DNA of 64,000 nucleotides from contig OX387203.1 in the NCBI GenBank assembly GCA_947561715.1, positions 4,836,001 to 4,900,000 of the forward strand. Reading direction: 5' to 3'. The position numbers and the translations under genes were made by a program. Source of the stretch: Ascidia mentula (taxonomy: Eukaryota > Chordata > Ascidiacea > Phlebobranchia > Ascidiidae). The notes below the pieces were generated by a model. It was not told the origin of the DNA, made no database searches, and saw only the letters and a list, made by a program, of their open reading frames with translations. Shown piece by piece: positions 37,297 to 47,988 of this stretch; the stretch's first letter is position 1; every line of letters starts with the position of its first letter.

Positions 37297-38470
37297 TTAT
37301 AAACACAAAGGATCTCTGTTCAAATGAGAAACAACCTTTTCCTTCAAGAATAAGTATGCATCTGTGCAATCTGACGCATGCAACTTTTCAGGATTGGGTA
37401 TGTAAGTTTGTAGTAAATCCTGCTGGCGCGAAAGTAAATATTCTGTAGGAACATCCAGTACTCCCGATAACTCTGCAACTTCTTTTAGTTGTTGTTCACT
37501 TACAGTCAAGCCTGCAGATAGTCCTTTATGGATATGTACATATGTAAGGAAATCCAAAAAATTGATTTTTGCCTTACCACATCTTTCAAGCCCGTATTTT
37601 TCTGGAAAGTTATAAATGTGATCAGGAACACCATCAGGGAGATAAGTGTCTTTTTGGTATCGAATTCTATGTATGTTCCAGTTTTCCACAAATATTTCCA
37701 TTTCCTTTTTTAAGACAGGTATATACACAAATGCAAGTACATCTCTGTTAACACAACACACACAATTATTTTGTTGGTGTTATAAACAAAAACAATCAAG
37801 GATATCATTACCTATCCAAAGCCATTTCAGGGTTGTAATGACCCCTTTCCTTCAAATACATTAACTGACTTTTGAAATATTTTTCAAGTCTCTCATGCAA
37901 TTCTTTCCACCATCTCTCAATCTGTAAATAAATATATATATAACACATCCATTTCAGACTCTTAACCTAATTACGTTGATAAATTTCACCTGATTCGAAG
38001 TCGATTTTCCGTAAATGACAGTGGTACTTGCATCACTAATGTCACCATGAAAATTTCTTAGATATGCATGCATTGTTGCCATTATACCAGTCTCTGTACC
38101 TTTGTCAAGTCTAATATAAGATGACATAGTTCTTGTTTGATAAAATTTTTCGACTTGCTGTGTCAATACATCCATACACAGCTAAAGGAAAAGTGCTTCT
38201 TTGAAATCCCATTAATTTGCAATGCCCATCCAAAGAATGCACCCAATCAGATCCTTTGCTTGTAAAATAACCTTTTTTTGTTTTTTTTCTTGTGTTACAT
38301 GGGTTCCTGGTTTGAAGACCTTAAGGATCTAATTCAGACATGGCAGCATACACTAAATCTCTAGGCACGTTCATTCCATGTTGTTTCCTCAACTTCTAGT
38401 GCATGGCTCTATAACCCAAACACTTTCCTGGTCCATTTAGTTCCATATTTACGGCTGTTACTACTTCATG
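37297..38470 (-). pseudogene. Integrase-core (DDE type) transposase relic
   Basis: Read downward from 38470 on the minus strand, conceptual pieces are MELNGPGKCLGYRAM, NVPRDLVYAAMSELDP, DWVHSLDGHCKLMGF with YGCIDTASRK, then RLDKGTETGIMATM and YGKSTSNQ. Next come IERWWKELHERLEKYF (37812-37921) and WNIHRIRYQKDTYLPDG with VPDHIYNFPEKYG (37297-37744). The Asp residues in SLDGH and RLDKGTE and the later N-x-I-E-RWW segment resemble the retroviral-integrase-like core found in uncharacterised animal and fungal proteins. Two short introns (37745-37811 and 37922-37989) keep the frame. About three interruptions, plus a shortened core between the two Asp motifs, mark it as inactive. It may have moved the enclosing element. 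Confidence 0.7.
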
Positions 38471-38693
38471 TACACCTACTGAATGATCGGTGTAAGAAAT
38501 GTCAAAATAAAGACTCAAAGCGGTCACAGTTTAAGCCCGATGCAACCGACCATAACGCGCGATAGTGTTTTCAAACTATTTTAGTCACAGACAGCGTGAA
38601 GGTCTATTACAGAACGTTAAATTGAATATTTCCACCTATAAATCTTGTTTAACGTTAAAGAAATATGGCATCAAATATATTTCAATTTTTTTT

Positions 38694-39180
38694 AGGTAAA
38701 AAGTGCAAGTGAGTGTTTTGCTTTGGGAAACACTTGGCACTGGCGCGTCTCGGCCACGTCGAGATAGCGAAAAAAAAAATTCAAATCACTTTGCAAATCA
38801 TTTTCATTTTCAAATTACTTTTCATTTGCAATTTGATTTTTGTTTGCAAATCACTTTGCGTTTGCAAATCATTTTCATTTTCAAATTACTTTTCATTTGC
38901 AATTTGATTGTTGTTTGCAAATTACTTTGCGTTTGCAAATCATTTTCATTTTCAAATTAATTTTTATTTGCAAATGACTTTCGTTTGCAAATTACTTTTC
39001 ATTCGCAAATCATTTTCATTTGCGAATTACTTTTCATTTGCAATTTGATTTTTATTTGCAAATCACTTTGCGTTTGCAGTTTGATATTTATTTGCAAATT
39101 AATTTTCATTTGCAAATCATTTTTCGTTTGATTTTTATGTCCATTGTTGTTTTTTTGGGTGGCACTCATAGGCCACCATA
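38694..39180. repeat. Right terminal inverted repeat with internal array
   Basis: Inverse of the left repeat, with a shorter array of TTTGCAAAT and TCATTTTCAAATT units. The inner edge TAGGTAAAAAGTGCAAGTGA and outer edge match the left copy inverted. Confidence 0.85.
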
Positions 39181-39186
39181 GACGTT

Positions 39187-39606
39187 CGAATCAATGCGAA
39201 ATATCATCATCTTTTTGCACGTTGACCAAGTTTTTTGTTGAAATTGTCAAAATTACAAACCAATATATGGATTTTTTTTGTAAATTATATACATGTAGAT
39301 TCACGGGTTTCATTCAAAACTCATTTTTATACAACTTGCGAATAACGCTTGTAATTAGGATAAAACGGTCGAGCAATTAGTCATATCCGGTTTGGTTAGT
39401 GACGTCTATTAATAACTTCGTCGTACAATTGTGCTATCTACGTTGCTGCAGTCGCCCACCCACTAATTAAAAACAGACAAGCTAAGACCTTTAACCGGTA
39501 CAAAAAGTGCACACACGCATTCATGCACAACGCACGTTAATATTTACAAGTGAGAATAAATCCAATGAGTTTGAAACAAAGGTATAGGGAAAGTCAAAAA
39601 AGAAAC
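39187..39606. other. Spacer without gene
   Basis: It separates the inverted-repeat element from the 3' end of the seven-helix gene. Nothing recognised. Confidence 0.5.
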
Positions 39607-40517
39607 CTATGACTCTGAGACAGAGTTTCGAAGCTTCCTGTAACAGCAGATGAATAAAATATTCCGCCACGCCTCAAAAGAAAATATAATGGATGCCAAA
39701 TTCACCAGCATGTTGGCTTCATATAGTAGCACTGGAAGTTGACGTGGTCCATTTTGGGGCACAACAAAAACAAATAATATCATGGTGATTAGATCGCTAG
39801 CAACAGAAATTCCAGCTGTCGCCCCTGAACGTCGTAGCAACTTTTTGACTCTTTCGGAATTCTTTCCCCGGATTTTTAAACGAAGAGGGTAAAAGAACAA
39901 GAAAAGTAGTAAAAATATGCCGAAAAATGCCACAGCGTTTCCTATATATAGTCCAGCCTCCATTTTGGTGTTCTGTGACGAAATACAGCCTATGTCCGAT
40001 TTCATGTAAGTGGCAGGAATAATGTACGCTAGTAAAGCACAAAGAGAGCCAATCAATATAAAAGCCAATGTTCCAAAACTCAGGTATAGGAAATCCATAT
40101 GCGGTTGAAACCGGCTAAAGCTGGGTGGTTATAAAGCGATCGCTGACGGAACCACATAAAAATTAACACTGCAATCATTGTCAACGTGTAACAGGTACTA
40201 GTTATTTCAATTGCAATCTGACATAAGCCAGGCGGCCCTCCAGGATAGCCAACATTAATCAGCAATTGGTCAAAAACCAGACGAGTGTAGCTTAAGAAGA
40301 CTGCTGCCACAGCTGTGGTGTAAACAACTCCTGCATTCACTTGTAAAACGTTGTTTACATTCTCTCGTTTCCATTTTCCTGTGCGAATACCGAAGTTGAG
40401 CAGACCCGCTGCAAACCATGTAACGACACCGAATGCAAAAAGATTGAACGCCTCGCCAACAAACCATGTGGTTCGACTGAATCTTCCGGTTCCATTATAA
40501 CTTGTGTTGAGATCCAT
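39607..40517 (-). CDS. Intronless seven-helix membrane protein with a frame break
   Basis: Two overlapping frames on the minus strand together encode a protein of about 300 residues with seven hydrophobic segments. The first (40517 down to 40080) starts MDLNTSYNGTGRFSRTTW, has two N-glycosylation sites, and carries helices 1-3 ending near WFRQRSLYNHP. The second (40098 down to 39607) holds helices 4-7, with GTLAFILIGSLCALLAYI, FFGIFLLLFLFFYPL, ITMILFVFVVP and NLASIIFSF. The change of frame falls between about 40080 and 40130. This is either a one-base error in the sequence, an inactivating mutation, or a very small unseen intron. The topology suggests a receptor, but I see no DRY or NPxxY motif and assign no family. 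A fragment of a second copy lies at 41000-41095. Confidence 0.6.
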
Positions 40518-40961
40518 TGGGAAACCTCAGCTGACTAAAAGTTCCACGTATTAAAGCATATTTCCTCGATCGAAGCCGCACGATCTATTTGCATATTCTC
40601 CTTGCAGTTCTAATCGTGTATGGTGTATAACATGACCATGTTATTCACTATGTGACGTAACATCCTTTTCGACGAAAAGAAACCGACTGACGCATATTTC
40701 CGCAAGTTTCACAGTATCCCAGAGAGAGTTAATAATCAGGAGCATTTTTTATTTATTATGCGCAAAATATCTATATTATGCAATGAGAGCTACAGACAGG
40801 AGTACACACTGTTGGTAGTTTGGTACCCAACGGATCGACGATTGACCGAAAGGTACAACAAAGTGGAAATCTGTGTGCCTGCTAGTTTACCAGCTAGCCC
40901 TGGGCCACAGTCCCCAGCTGCACTGATAAAACCATACTGGTCGATATAGTCTGCAGTTATT
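40518..40961. other. Spacer upstream of the seven-helix gene
   Basis: No supported gene. It includes the presumed promoter of the seven-helix gene; no clear TATA box was found. Confidence 0.4.
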
Positions 40962-40967
40962 TTTATT
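40962..40967 (-). terminator. Polyadenylation signal, probably of fucosyltransferase C
   Basis: AATAAA on the minus strand, about 147 bases after the stop codon of gene C at 41114. Confidence 0.45.
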
Positions 40968-40999
40968 CAAATTTACGTATATTTTTCCCGTTTTTTGCT

Positions 41000-41095
41000 T
41001 TAGCAATGCACAGACAGAACCAATTAACATGCAAGCAAGTGTCCCGCAACTTATAGGTAGGAAATCCTATAGGCGGTAAAGTCGGATGAAGAATC
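41000..41095 (-). pseudogene. Fragment of a second seven-helix gene copy
   Basis: About 95 bases resemble the seven-helix gene around 40020-40130. Both share GGATTTCCTA, an ATTGG TTCT-like stretch, and TGTGCNTTNCTA with similar spacing. It corresponds to the region around helix 4 and is not open over a useful length. It lies in the presumed 3' UTR of fucosyltransferase C. Confidence 0.6.
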
Positions 41096-41113
41096 AACAC
41101 AAAGACAACTTAT

Positions 41114-44100
41114 CTAATGCGCCAAACATTCGGCGTTTTCGTTGCCGTAATACATGTCTCTTATAGAGGGAACAACACGCGGTTTCTTCGCTTCACCGTA
41201 CAAAGGAATATCTGAATAACGCTCTTCATAATCTGGATTGTAAAGATTGTCCACGTTAATACCGTGAAGTACTCTACATAGTTGACACCAACGAGTTCTC
41301 CTTCTATAGTTGGGCATCTTTTCTTGAGGCATCGTCATCCATCGCAGATACTCTTTATACGCAGTCACATTCTTGTCCAAGTACTGAAGATAATTTACCA
41401 GTTCCTTAGGAGTGTAATCGTGAGCGTAAATGAACGAATTAGGCGGTGCTACTTTTTCATAGTCGGCCTTGGTCGGTCCAATTACAACGGGGACTGTGCC
41501 TTTGCTGAGAGCATTTTTCCAAAACTTTTCCGTGATGTATTCTTTGCACAACCAACTGTTCTCAAAAGCCATAAAGAACTTGTATTTCTCATATCCGAAA
41601 TCTTTCTCCTTCCGTTTAAAGCACCCACCCCCGGTGTAAATATTCAGTCCCAATGATAGCAGCTCGTGTACCAGCTTAAGGCGAGATTTGGCACCTTCTG
41701 TTAGACCACAGTTGGACGCAACAAATATACTGAGTCCGGTTTTACTCTTGATTAGATCGTCCAGTTGATTTTCACTGATTGGGAATTGGTTAGAGGTGAA
41801 GGATTCCAGTGCTGATCCGTAAGGAAAGTAAATATCAGAATGGAACCTTCAAAATCAGAATCAGTGCTTTAAATTTCAGTTTGGCCAAATAGTCGTACTA
41901 ATTGCAAAATGCTATTTGTAAATTTTCGTCCTGTTTCTAAACGTTTTTTATTCAAAGATTTTCTCTTTTTTGTTCAAATATGTTTGGTTTAAGTCGCATC
42001 CGCGAGATTTTACTCTAATCGTACTCTCCGTTGTTTGATAGAATTGAAATTCGAAAAGTATCCAGCGCATGCTCCGATTTAACTACGAACAGGATATGAA
42101 AAAATGAAAATCGTCATATCGACGAAAGCAATTGGAAATTTGCTAAACAGATATTTGCCCACCTGTACGTCATAGATAGGTTGAAGACGTTGTTAAATTC
42201 TGTATATCTTCTGTTTCGCAGATAGTAGGATGATATGGGCGCCTCCTGTATCCACCACGTCCAAAGGTGATCAGGGTTTCTAAAATTTTTTCTCAAAGTA
42301 ATTTCGTTGCATTTTTCTCTTGCATTTTTCTTATTTCAAGGCTTATTAGAAACTTTGAGCTGCAAAGATTTATTTTACATAATTTAAGATCGATTGCATC
42401 AGAGTTTAACAAAGTCTTTAGTTCAAGAACCTATATTTGTTAATGTTTTTAATTCGTAACCTCGCAAATCTTATGTTATAGCTAATATAGTTCGAGAATA
42501 TAATCCAGTGGTTCCAAACCTTTTTTGGGTTACGGCACCCCTGTGGAATTTATAATGATTTTTTAACACCAAATGGTCCAATTCTGCAATTCTTTCAGAT
42601 TCTATGTAGAGTTTTTTGGTCATAATAAAAATTTGGGGGCTCGTAATGGCAATACACAATCATCGTACGCATTGTGAAAAGTTACAAGAGTGAATATGAA
42701 GCAAAACTCGACACAAGCCTGAAAGTTGCAAATGGCCCCGTAGCAAATGGCAAAATCTTTAACACGCGCAAAACGGTCGGAATGATCTAGAACAGTGGTT
42801 CTCAACCTTTTAAGTTTGCTTTTAAAACAAATTTTGCGGACCTGTGAACCATACAAAGTAGACTCTGAAATTTGTCTGACGTCACAATGCTGCAAATTAC
42901 GGAACGTGAGTAATTCTAAATCAGTTTAAAATTGGATGTTTTATTTCTTTAATCAATGGACAAGCCTTCAACATCTTGCATTTTGCAATTGAAATATAAA
43001 ATGGTAATATATTTGGCGGACCGACGGTTGAGAACCACTGATCTAGAGCATGGCAAAGGAACTTACCGTTCTGTGGGCAGAGTACTTAGTTTAGTTTCCT
43101 GAAAATGGAATACGACAGCTTTCGTGGCGGGATCGGTGATCTACAACAACAGGGTTTAACGCAATGGAGTTTTTTTTTTTTTGAAGCTTATTTGATATAT
43201 AAATTTTTGTGCTGTTATTAGCCCAAATTCTTTTTAAGATTAATTAAAATTTTCTTAAAACGTTTTGATCTGGAAAATGTAATAGGGAATATCAGTATTA
43301 AACATTTATTTTCCAAAATATAGAATATGTGTTGCACCATCTGTTTATGCGAAAAAATCGGTTCGCTTACTAAATAAGTACATACTTGGATATTATCACA
43401 TTTATATTTCAACACACTATATATTCTGTAATTTGTATCGTTGCCAGTGGCCATTTCGTTAGCCTTTATGTTGGTTTTATCGGTACTCCAATATGTGCCA
43501 TTGAATTGTTCATCCGCGTGTAACTGTGTTTTGAGCTAATACAGATAATATAATCCACTACATCTACCATGTTTCTGTCCATTGTTAACTCGCAGTTCCC
43601 ACAACTGTCACCTGCAGTGGATTTCCAAATCCGTTCCTTTCCAAACGGCAAATACCACATCAAGATGTAAACCTGCAATCAAACGAACATTTAATAAAAA
43701 GTGTTCAAAACCTTCATAACAATTCATTCGTTTAAAACCTGCAACGTACGTGTATATCGCACTGGGAATATATTTATGCTTCATATAACTAAGTCTCGTT
43801 TTATGAATAAAATTCAAAGCTACCATTATGAAATAAACAAAAAGTATTCGTAGGCACCTAATATGCACACATACGCATGTAGAGTCTTGTAAATCTTCAA
43901 CCAAATGCATTTTGTTATTTTTAAGACCTTCCAATTCTGATGAGGTCAACCAATTAACAAATGGTCATGTTATATCTGGAGTTTGGTTTTCAAATGAATT
44001 ATTTTTTGTAATAGGGATGTTACTGCATTTCGTGATAACAATGCCACATAACGATTGCATTACATTTTCGAACGGATATCGTCCAGGCCTTAGTATTTCC

Positions 44101-45258
44101 CAGACCCTTGTGTAACTGTAAAACGATGCCATACCGTTTGATTTGATTGTTCAAGCGCTTCCTGGAGTGGATTGTATGCTTCGTCCATGTCAATCTTTCT
44201 GGTAGCGCTAGAGCAGTTCTATTCAAAAAGCTACCGATTCAGCACATTGCAACTGACCACTCATTGGCCAACTAAGATTCCATAAATACAGCGCGTGTAC
44301 ATGTGAGCAGGGGGGAAAAATCCAAATCACATATGTGCCCCAGTAAGGACTACGTGAAGCAGGGAATTTTATGTGACACCAGTGGTAAAAGTGGAACGTT
44401 AGGAAAACCGTTGTTAGATTCCTTAAAGCTACAGCTTCACCACGTAGAAATTGAACAACTGGTACATTTGCCACTCACAGAATATCACAAAATATTGGAA
44501 AATTTCGTGCTTATTTATTTTTTGCATGTAAGCTTAATTATTCTCGTAACCAATATTTTATTTACTTTCTTTGCTGTGTAACACTATATAGTACGTAGAC
44601 CTGTGATTCTAATAGAGCGGTAATGAAAAAAAAAACGGATATCACCAAAACACACTGAATTGACATTAAAACAAAACCAACTTAATCTTTCTTTCAGCAA
44701 AACTCACAGTTTCATGCCTCGGCTTTGTGTCAATTGGTTGCGCTGTGCGATTTTCACGTCTGTTTGAAGGGCTGAACTAAAAAGCAAACATTATTTATTA
44801 TGTAAACAAATGAACCATACTCATGTATATTTTGCTAAATTATATTAAAGTTAACAACATGCAGTTAGTAGTCGATACGCAATCGTGTTTGTATGGATTT
44901 GGACATACAGTTGTTTTTTGCTGATTGTTTCACAAATGCATCTAAACAAGCATGTTTTTTTCGCCAACAGTTCCGTGGCTCTAGGTGGTTTAGTTGACAC
45001 TTTTTGTCACGTCTGCAATGATCTATTTATGATTTTATACATTGGGCAACTAACAGGGAGAACGCATCACAAAATCAAACTGGCAAAAAAATGCAATAGC
45101 GCTTTTATGCCGCACACACAATTTTCTTAAATGAGAAAAATTACCTCGGTTGATCGGCGAAGAATGACGGTGTATGCATCATAATGATGCATAACAAACG
45201 TAACACAGCAGACACTTAAAATCACTAAAACTGCTTGAGTGAAATTCTTGAAAACCAT
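41114..45258 (-). CDS. Alpha-1,3-fucosyltransferase-like protein C (GT10)
   Basis: Seven exons on the minus strand: 45145-45258, 44708-44776, 44135-44218, 43568-43672, 43067-43140, 42163-42279 and 41114-41846, giving 1296 bases and 431 residues. Phases are 0, 0, 0, 0, 2 and 2. The signal anchor is in exon 1 (MVFKNFTQAVLVILSVCCVT). The 23-codon exon 2 has an NRT glycosylation site and no counterpart in the other three genes. The catalytic part begins VYILMWYLPFGKERIW, with CGNCELTMDRNM, then WTWWIQEAPISSYY. The GT10 motif reads FFMAFENSWLCKEYITEKFW, followed by PVVIGPTKADYEK. It is the most divergent of the four over most of its length, yet its last roughly 85 codons are nearly identical in DNA to the others. 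Two hAT-like repeats occupy the 42280-43066 intron. Confidence 0.9.
42506..42620. mobile_element. End of a hAT-like nonautonomous element
   Basis: CAGTGGTTCCAAACCTTTTT followed by GGCACCCC is the typical start of hAT-family relics. The other end was not found, so the right boundary is approximate. It lies in an intron of fucosyltransferase C. Confidence 0.5.
42793..43040. mobile_element. hAT-like MITE, 248 bp
   Basis: Perfect 15-base terminal inverted repeats CAGTGGTTCTCAACC and GGTTGAGAACCACTG, flanked by 8-bp duplications ATCTAGAA and ATCTAGAG that differ at one base. An 8-bp duplication and these termini are marks of the hAT superfamily. No coding capacity. It sits in an intron of fucosyltransferase C. 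Confidence 0.9.
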
Positions 45259-47988
45259 GGTGATTTGTTCTTTGTCTCTTCAACCTAACCTAAAACGAAA
45301 ATTCATTTTACCACTGTAGGTCAAGACCAGGATCTCAGCAATTTCGGTTTGCCTTAACACTTTATGACTCGCACATCATATGAGTTGTAAGTCAGCCTGG
45401 TAATTGTGACGTCCAAAACATCAGCTAAAAATTCGCAAAGGGTATTTACAAATCCTACGCAGAATAACTGCAAATTACAGCACAACAAGAATAGCTGAAC
45501 CAGGCACAGACCGTACAGCACTCCATTCTGGTTTAACCAGGCAAAAATACATGCCCTTGAAAGATAATGTTCCACTACAGTGGCTACATTCTGCCACATT
45601 GTAACAGGCAAACACATTAAATAAGCACTGATTAATTGCATCAAACGCTCCTCCATTCATGCATTGTTTATTATTTCCTGTTCCCTGTTCTTCGATTATC
45701 CCTGCGACTGTTATACTTGGCACCAATTGAAGGAATTACGTCATTGTTCATCCGATTTTGACTTACTGTTCTATGGCATTTAATGATGGTCACATAAGCA
45801 ACAATAAGTACAGCCGCATGGTATGACACGATACTATATATACAAGACATTCAGATTGTTTGACAGTCATTAATTATTTTCATCCTTCGTGTAAATCTGT
45901 ACCGCATCCAGGCCAATTTTTTTTCATGATTTATTTTTACATATGGAAGTCTCTCTTCGTGTTTCGTAACCAACTTCGTCTGTTACCTTTCTCAAATATC
46001 ACTGCTTGAAGCCAGATCAATATTGTCTCTTGCATTATTGTCTCTATGTTGAGTATTGTTTCTATTGCTACCGTATAAAAGAACGCTTGTGACCTCTAAG
46101 GTGCATTACAATCAAGTCTGCAAAGCATGAGTGCTTACGTGTGTCAGAACACTACACAACCTGTCTGCAGCTTATACACAAATTCATATTATTGGCTCCA
46201 CATTGCTTACTACACAACCTGTTTGATTGCTAATTTTATTGAATAAAAGTGTTTGGCGTTATGTACAATCTGCCTATGTTTTTCGCGGCCCACAGTATCA
46301 GGGCCATCCGTAAAAAATGCGGGGTCCAATTCAATAGTCTCTAATTGAAATTGCCTTAAAACCGAAAGCGTTTACCGAACTCATCAAAATTAATAACATT
46401 GGAGTTCGAACAAAATTGCTTTTGAACGAATCAAACAGCTTTCGAAAGCTTGCTCTTCTCATTATTGCATCTTTGAAGGTGATTGGTTTGCTTTACGAGT
46501 CAAACTAATCGATATTTGTAACAAAATAACCAAACACGGATTTTTCGTTGCCGTTCAACACATTTGTCATAAAGGGGAAAACTCGTAGTTTCTTCGCTTT
46601 TCTGCTTTCGAGAATTGTAATCCCAAGTCGTATACCTGAGGTGCGGATTTTTTAGGCCATGCCATTTCTACAGCTTCTTTTATGGCAAATAATCTGCCGT
46701 GACGTTTGATGGACTAATCTGCAGTTTGTCCTCTGTTTGCCGTGTTAAGTGCCAGCACCAATTGCGTTGTATAGCAAACATACAACACGTGGCAAACTTG
46801 CAAAACCTATACAGGTAAATATGTTTTGTTCAATTCTTCTTTATGAGTTACCTGACTCATAAAATCAGACCAGAGGGTTAATGAGCGGCATGCGTCTTCG
46901 TATCCATGGGCTACCGTCCTCTGGCCAAAATCACTGAGGCCTATCGTAGCATCGCAGCCAAACTCCATAAGACCCCCAAACTCACAATTTGTTTGACGCT
47001 TATCATGTCGTAATCGCCTAAATGCTGATGTTATGTAACATCTACCGACACTTTTTCTGGAAAGTTTCTGTAAATTTTGTCCGCCAAGTTAAACTCTGTC
47101 GATGTTTTATGGCATGGGATCTTAAATATGTATGCATGTATTACGTTTCACTGGTGTCTTTGTAAAAGTTTTTCTTGCGTCTGAGTTACAACACTTTTCT
47201 GTCTTCGGTATCCTATGCTTCAGTATATTGACGATTTGGGTTGCTCACAGCGCAGAGCATATACACAAGATTGCGTACTTGTGTGTCTCTGTAGTTGTTT
47301 AAATAAGAACTGGCATCTTGCATCTCAGCCGAATTGAAAACATAATAGGGTACTAGGAGCGGACTGAGGTTTTGCAATGTATCGTGATGTGGGAATTTTA
47401 AATAATCTGTTCTTCTGGCACAATTCAACGCACACTTTATTCACACGTTTCGCCTGCTATTCAACTACACTTTCTGGGGGAAGGTAAACAAAAGTTACTT
47501 TGTGCCAGAAGAGCAGATTAATCAAAATACGATATGCTTGCAGCAGCAACACAATGTTTGCGATGTAGAAAATTGGACAAAACATATTTTCGAAACAATG
47601 TGGTTGAAATTTTGCAAGGTTTGTGCTCGGTTGATTGCATACACGTCAGTCCTCGAAAACCACAGGGAAATTTGCAGCTTTAAACCAGGACGAGGTTCGA
47701 GTTTTGTTTTGTTAGATACGCATGACTGCACAAAGGGCATATAGAGTGCATTTGCAAACTGATTGATCTAGACGAGAGACGCACTAAAGCTGCGTCAAAT
47801 TACACAGAAAAAGGCTGGTGCGCCTGGCTGGCGTCTAACATTACAGCAAAACATTCTGCAGCAACCCGACGTTTTGCTTGCAAACATTTGGAGACGGAGG
47901 TCACTGAAAATCATTTGAGACTTGTTTCAAACACTGCAGTGCATTGCAACGGACCTGCTGTTTATAGCGTTGGGCAAGTATTTCGAAA
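45259..47988. other. Intergenic stretch between fucosyltransferase C and the transporter
   Basis: The two genes are divergent here. From 45966 to about 47127 the DNA is repeated at 60495-61545, next to the second fucosyltransferase block. A minus-strand open frame at 45475-45726 has a cysteine cluster (CLFNVFACYNVAECSHC) but no signal peptide or clear splice context; I do not call it a gene. Confidence 0.5.

Larger units (their letters stand above)
34457..39180. mobile_element. Long-inverted-repeat transposon with alpha-kinase and integrase-core relics
   Basis: The element begins TATGGTGGCCTATGAGTGCC and ends with the inverse of that sequence. It is flanked by the 6-bp direct repeat GACGTT (34451-34456 and 39181-39186). 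Inverted repeats of about 630 and 490 bases hold arrays of short AT-rich units. Inside lie remains of an alpha-kinase gene on + and of a DDE integrase-type transposase on -, converging. I see no capsid, polymerase B or protease, so nothing points to a Polinton. Six-base duplications suit an integrase-type enzyme. Both genes are interrupted, so this copy is probably immobile. I do not recognise a named superfamily. Confidence 0.85.

Noticed and set aside
34457-39180. Polinton/Maverick, because of the 6-bp duplication and long inverted repeats
   Set aside because: The element is only 4.7 kb and shows no polymerase B, capsid, protease or packaging ATPase; its transposase core resembles a different integrase-like group.
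45354-45726. Two overlapping minus-strand open frames with many cysteines
   Set aside because: No signal peptide, splice sites or paralog; the cysteine content alone is not enough.
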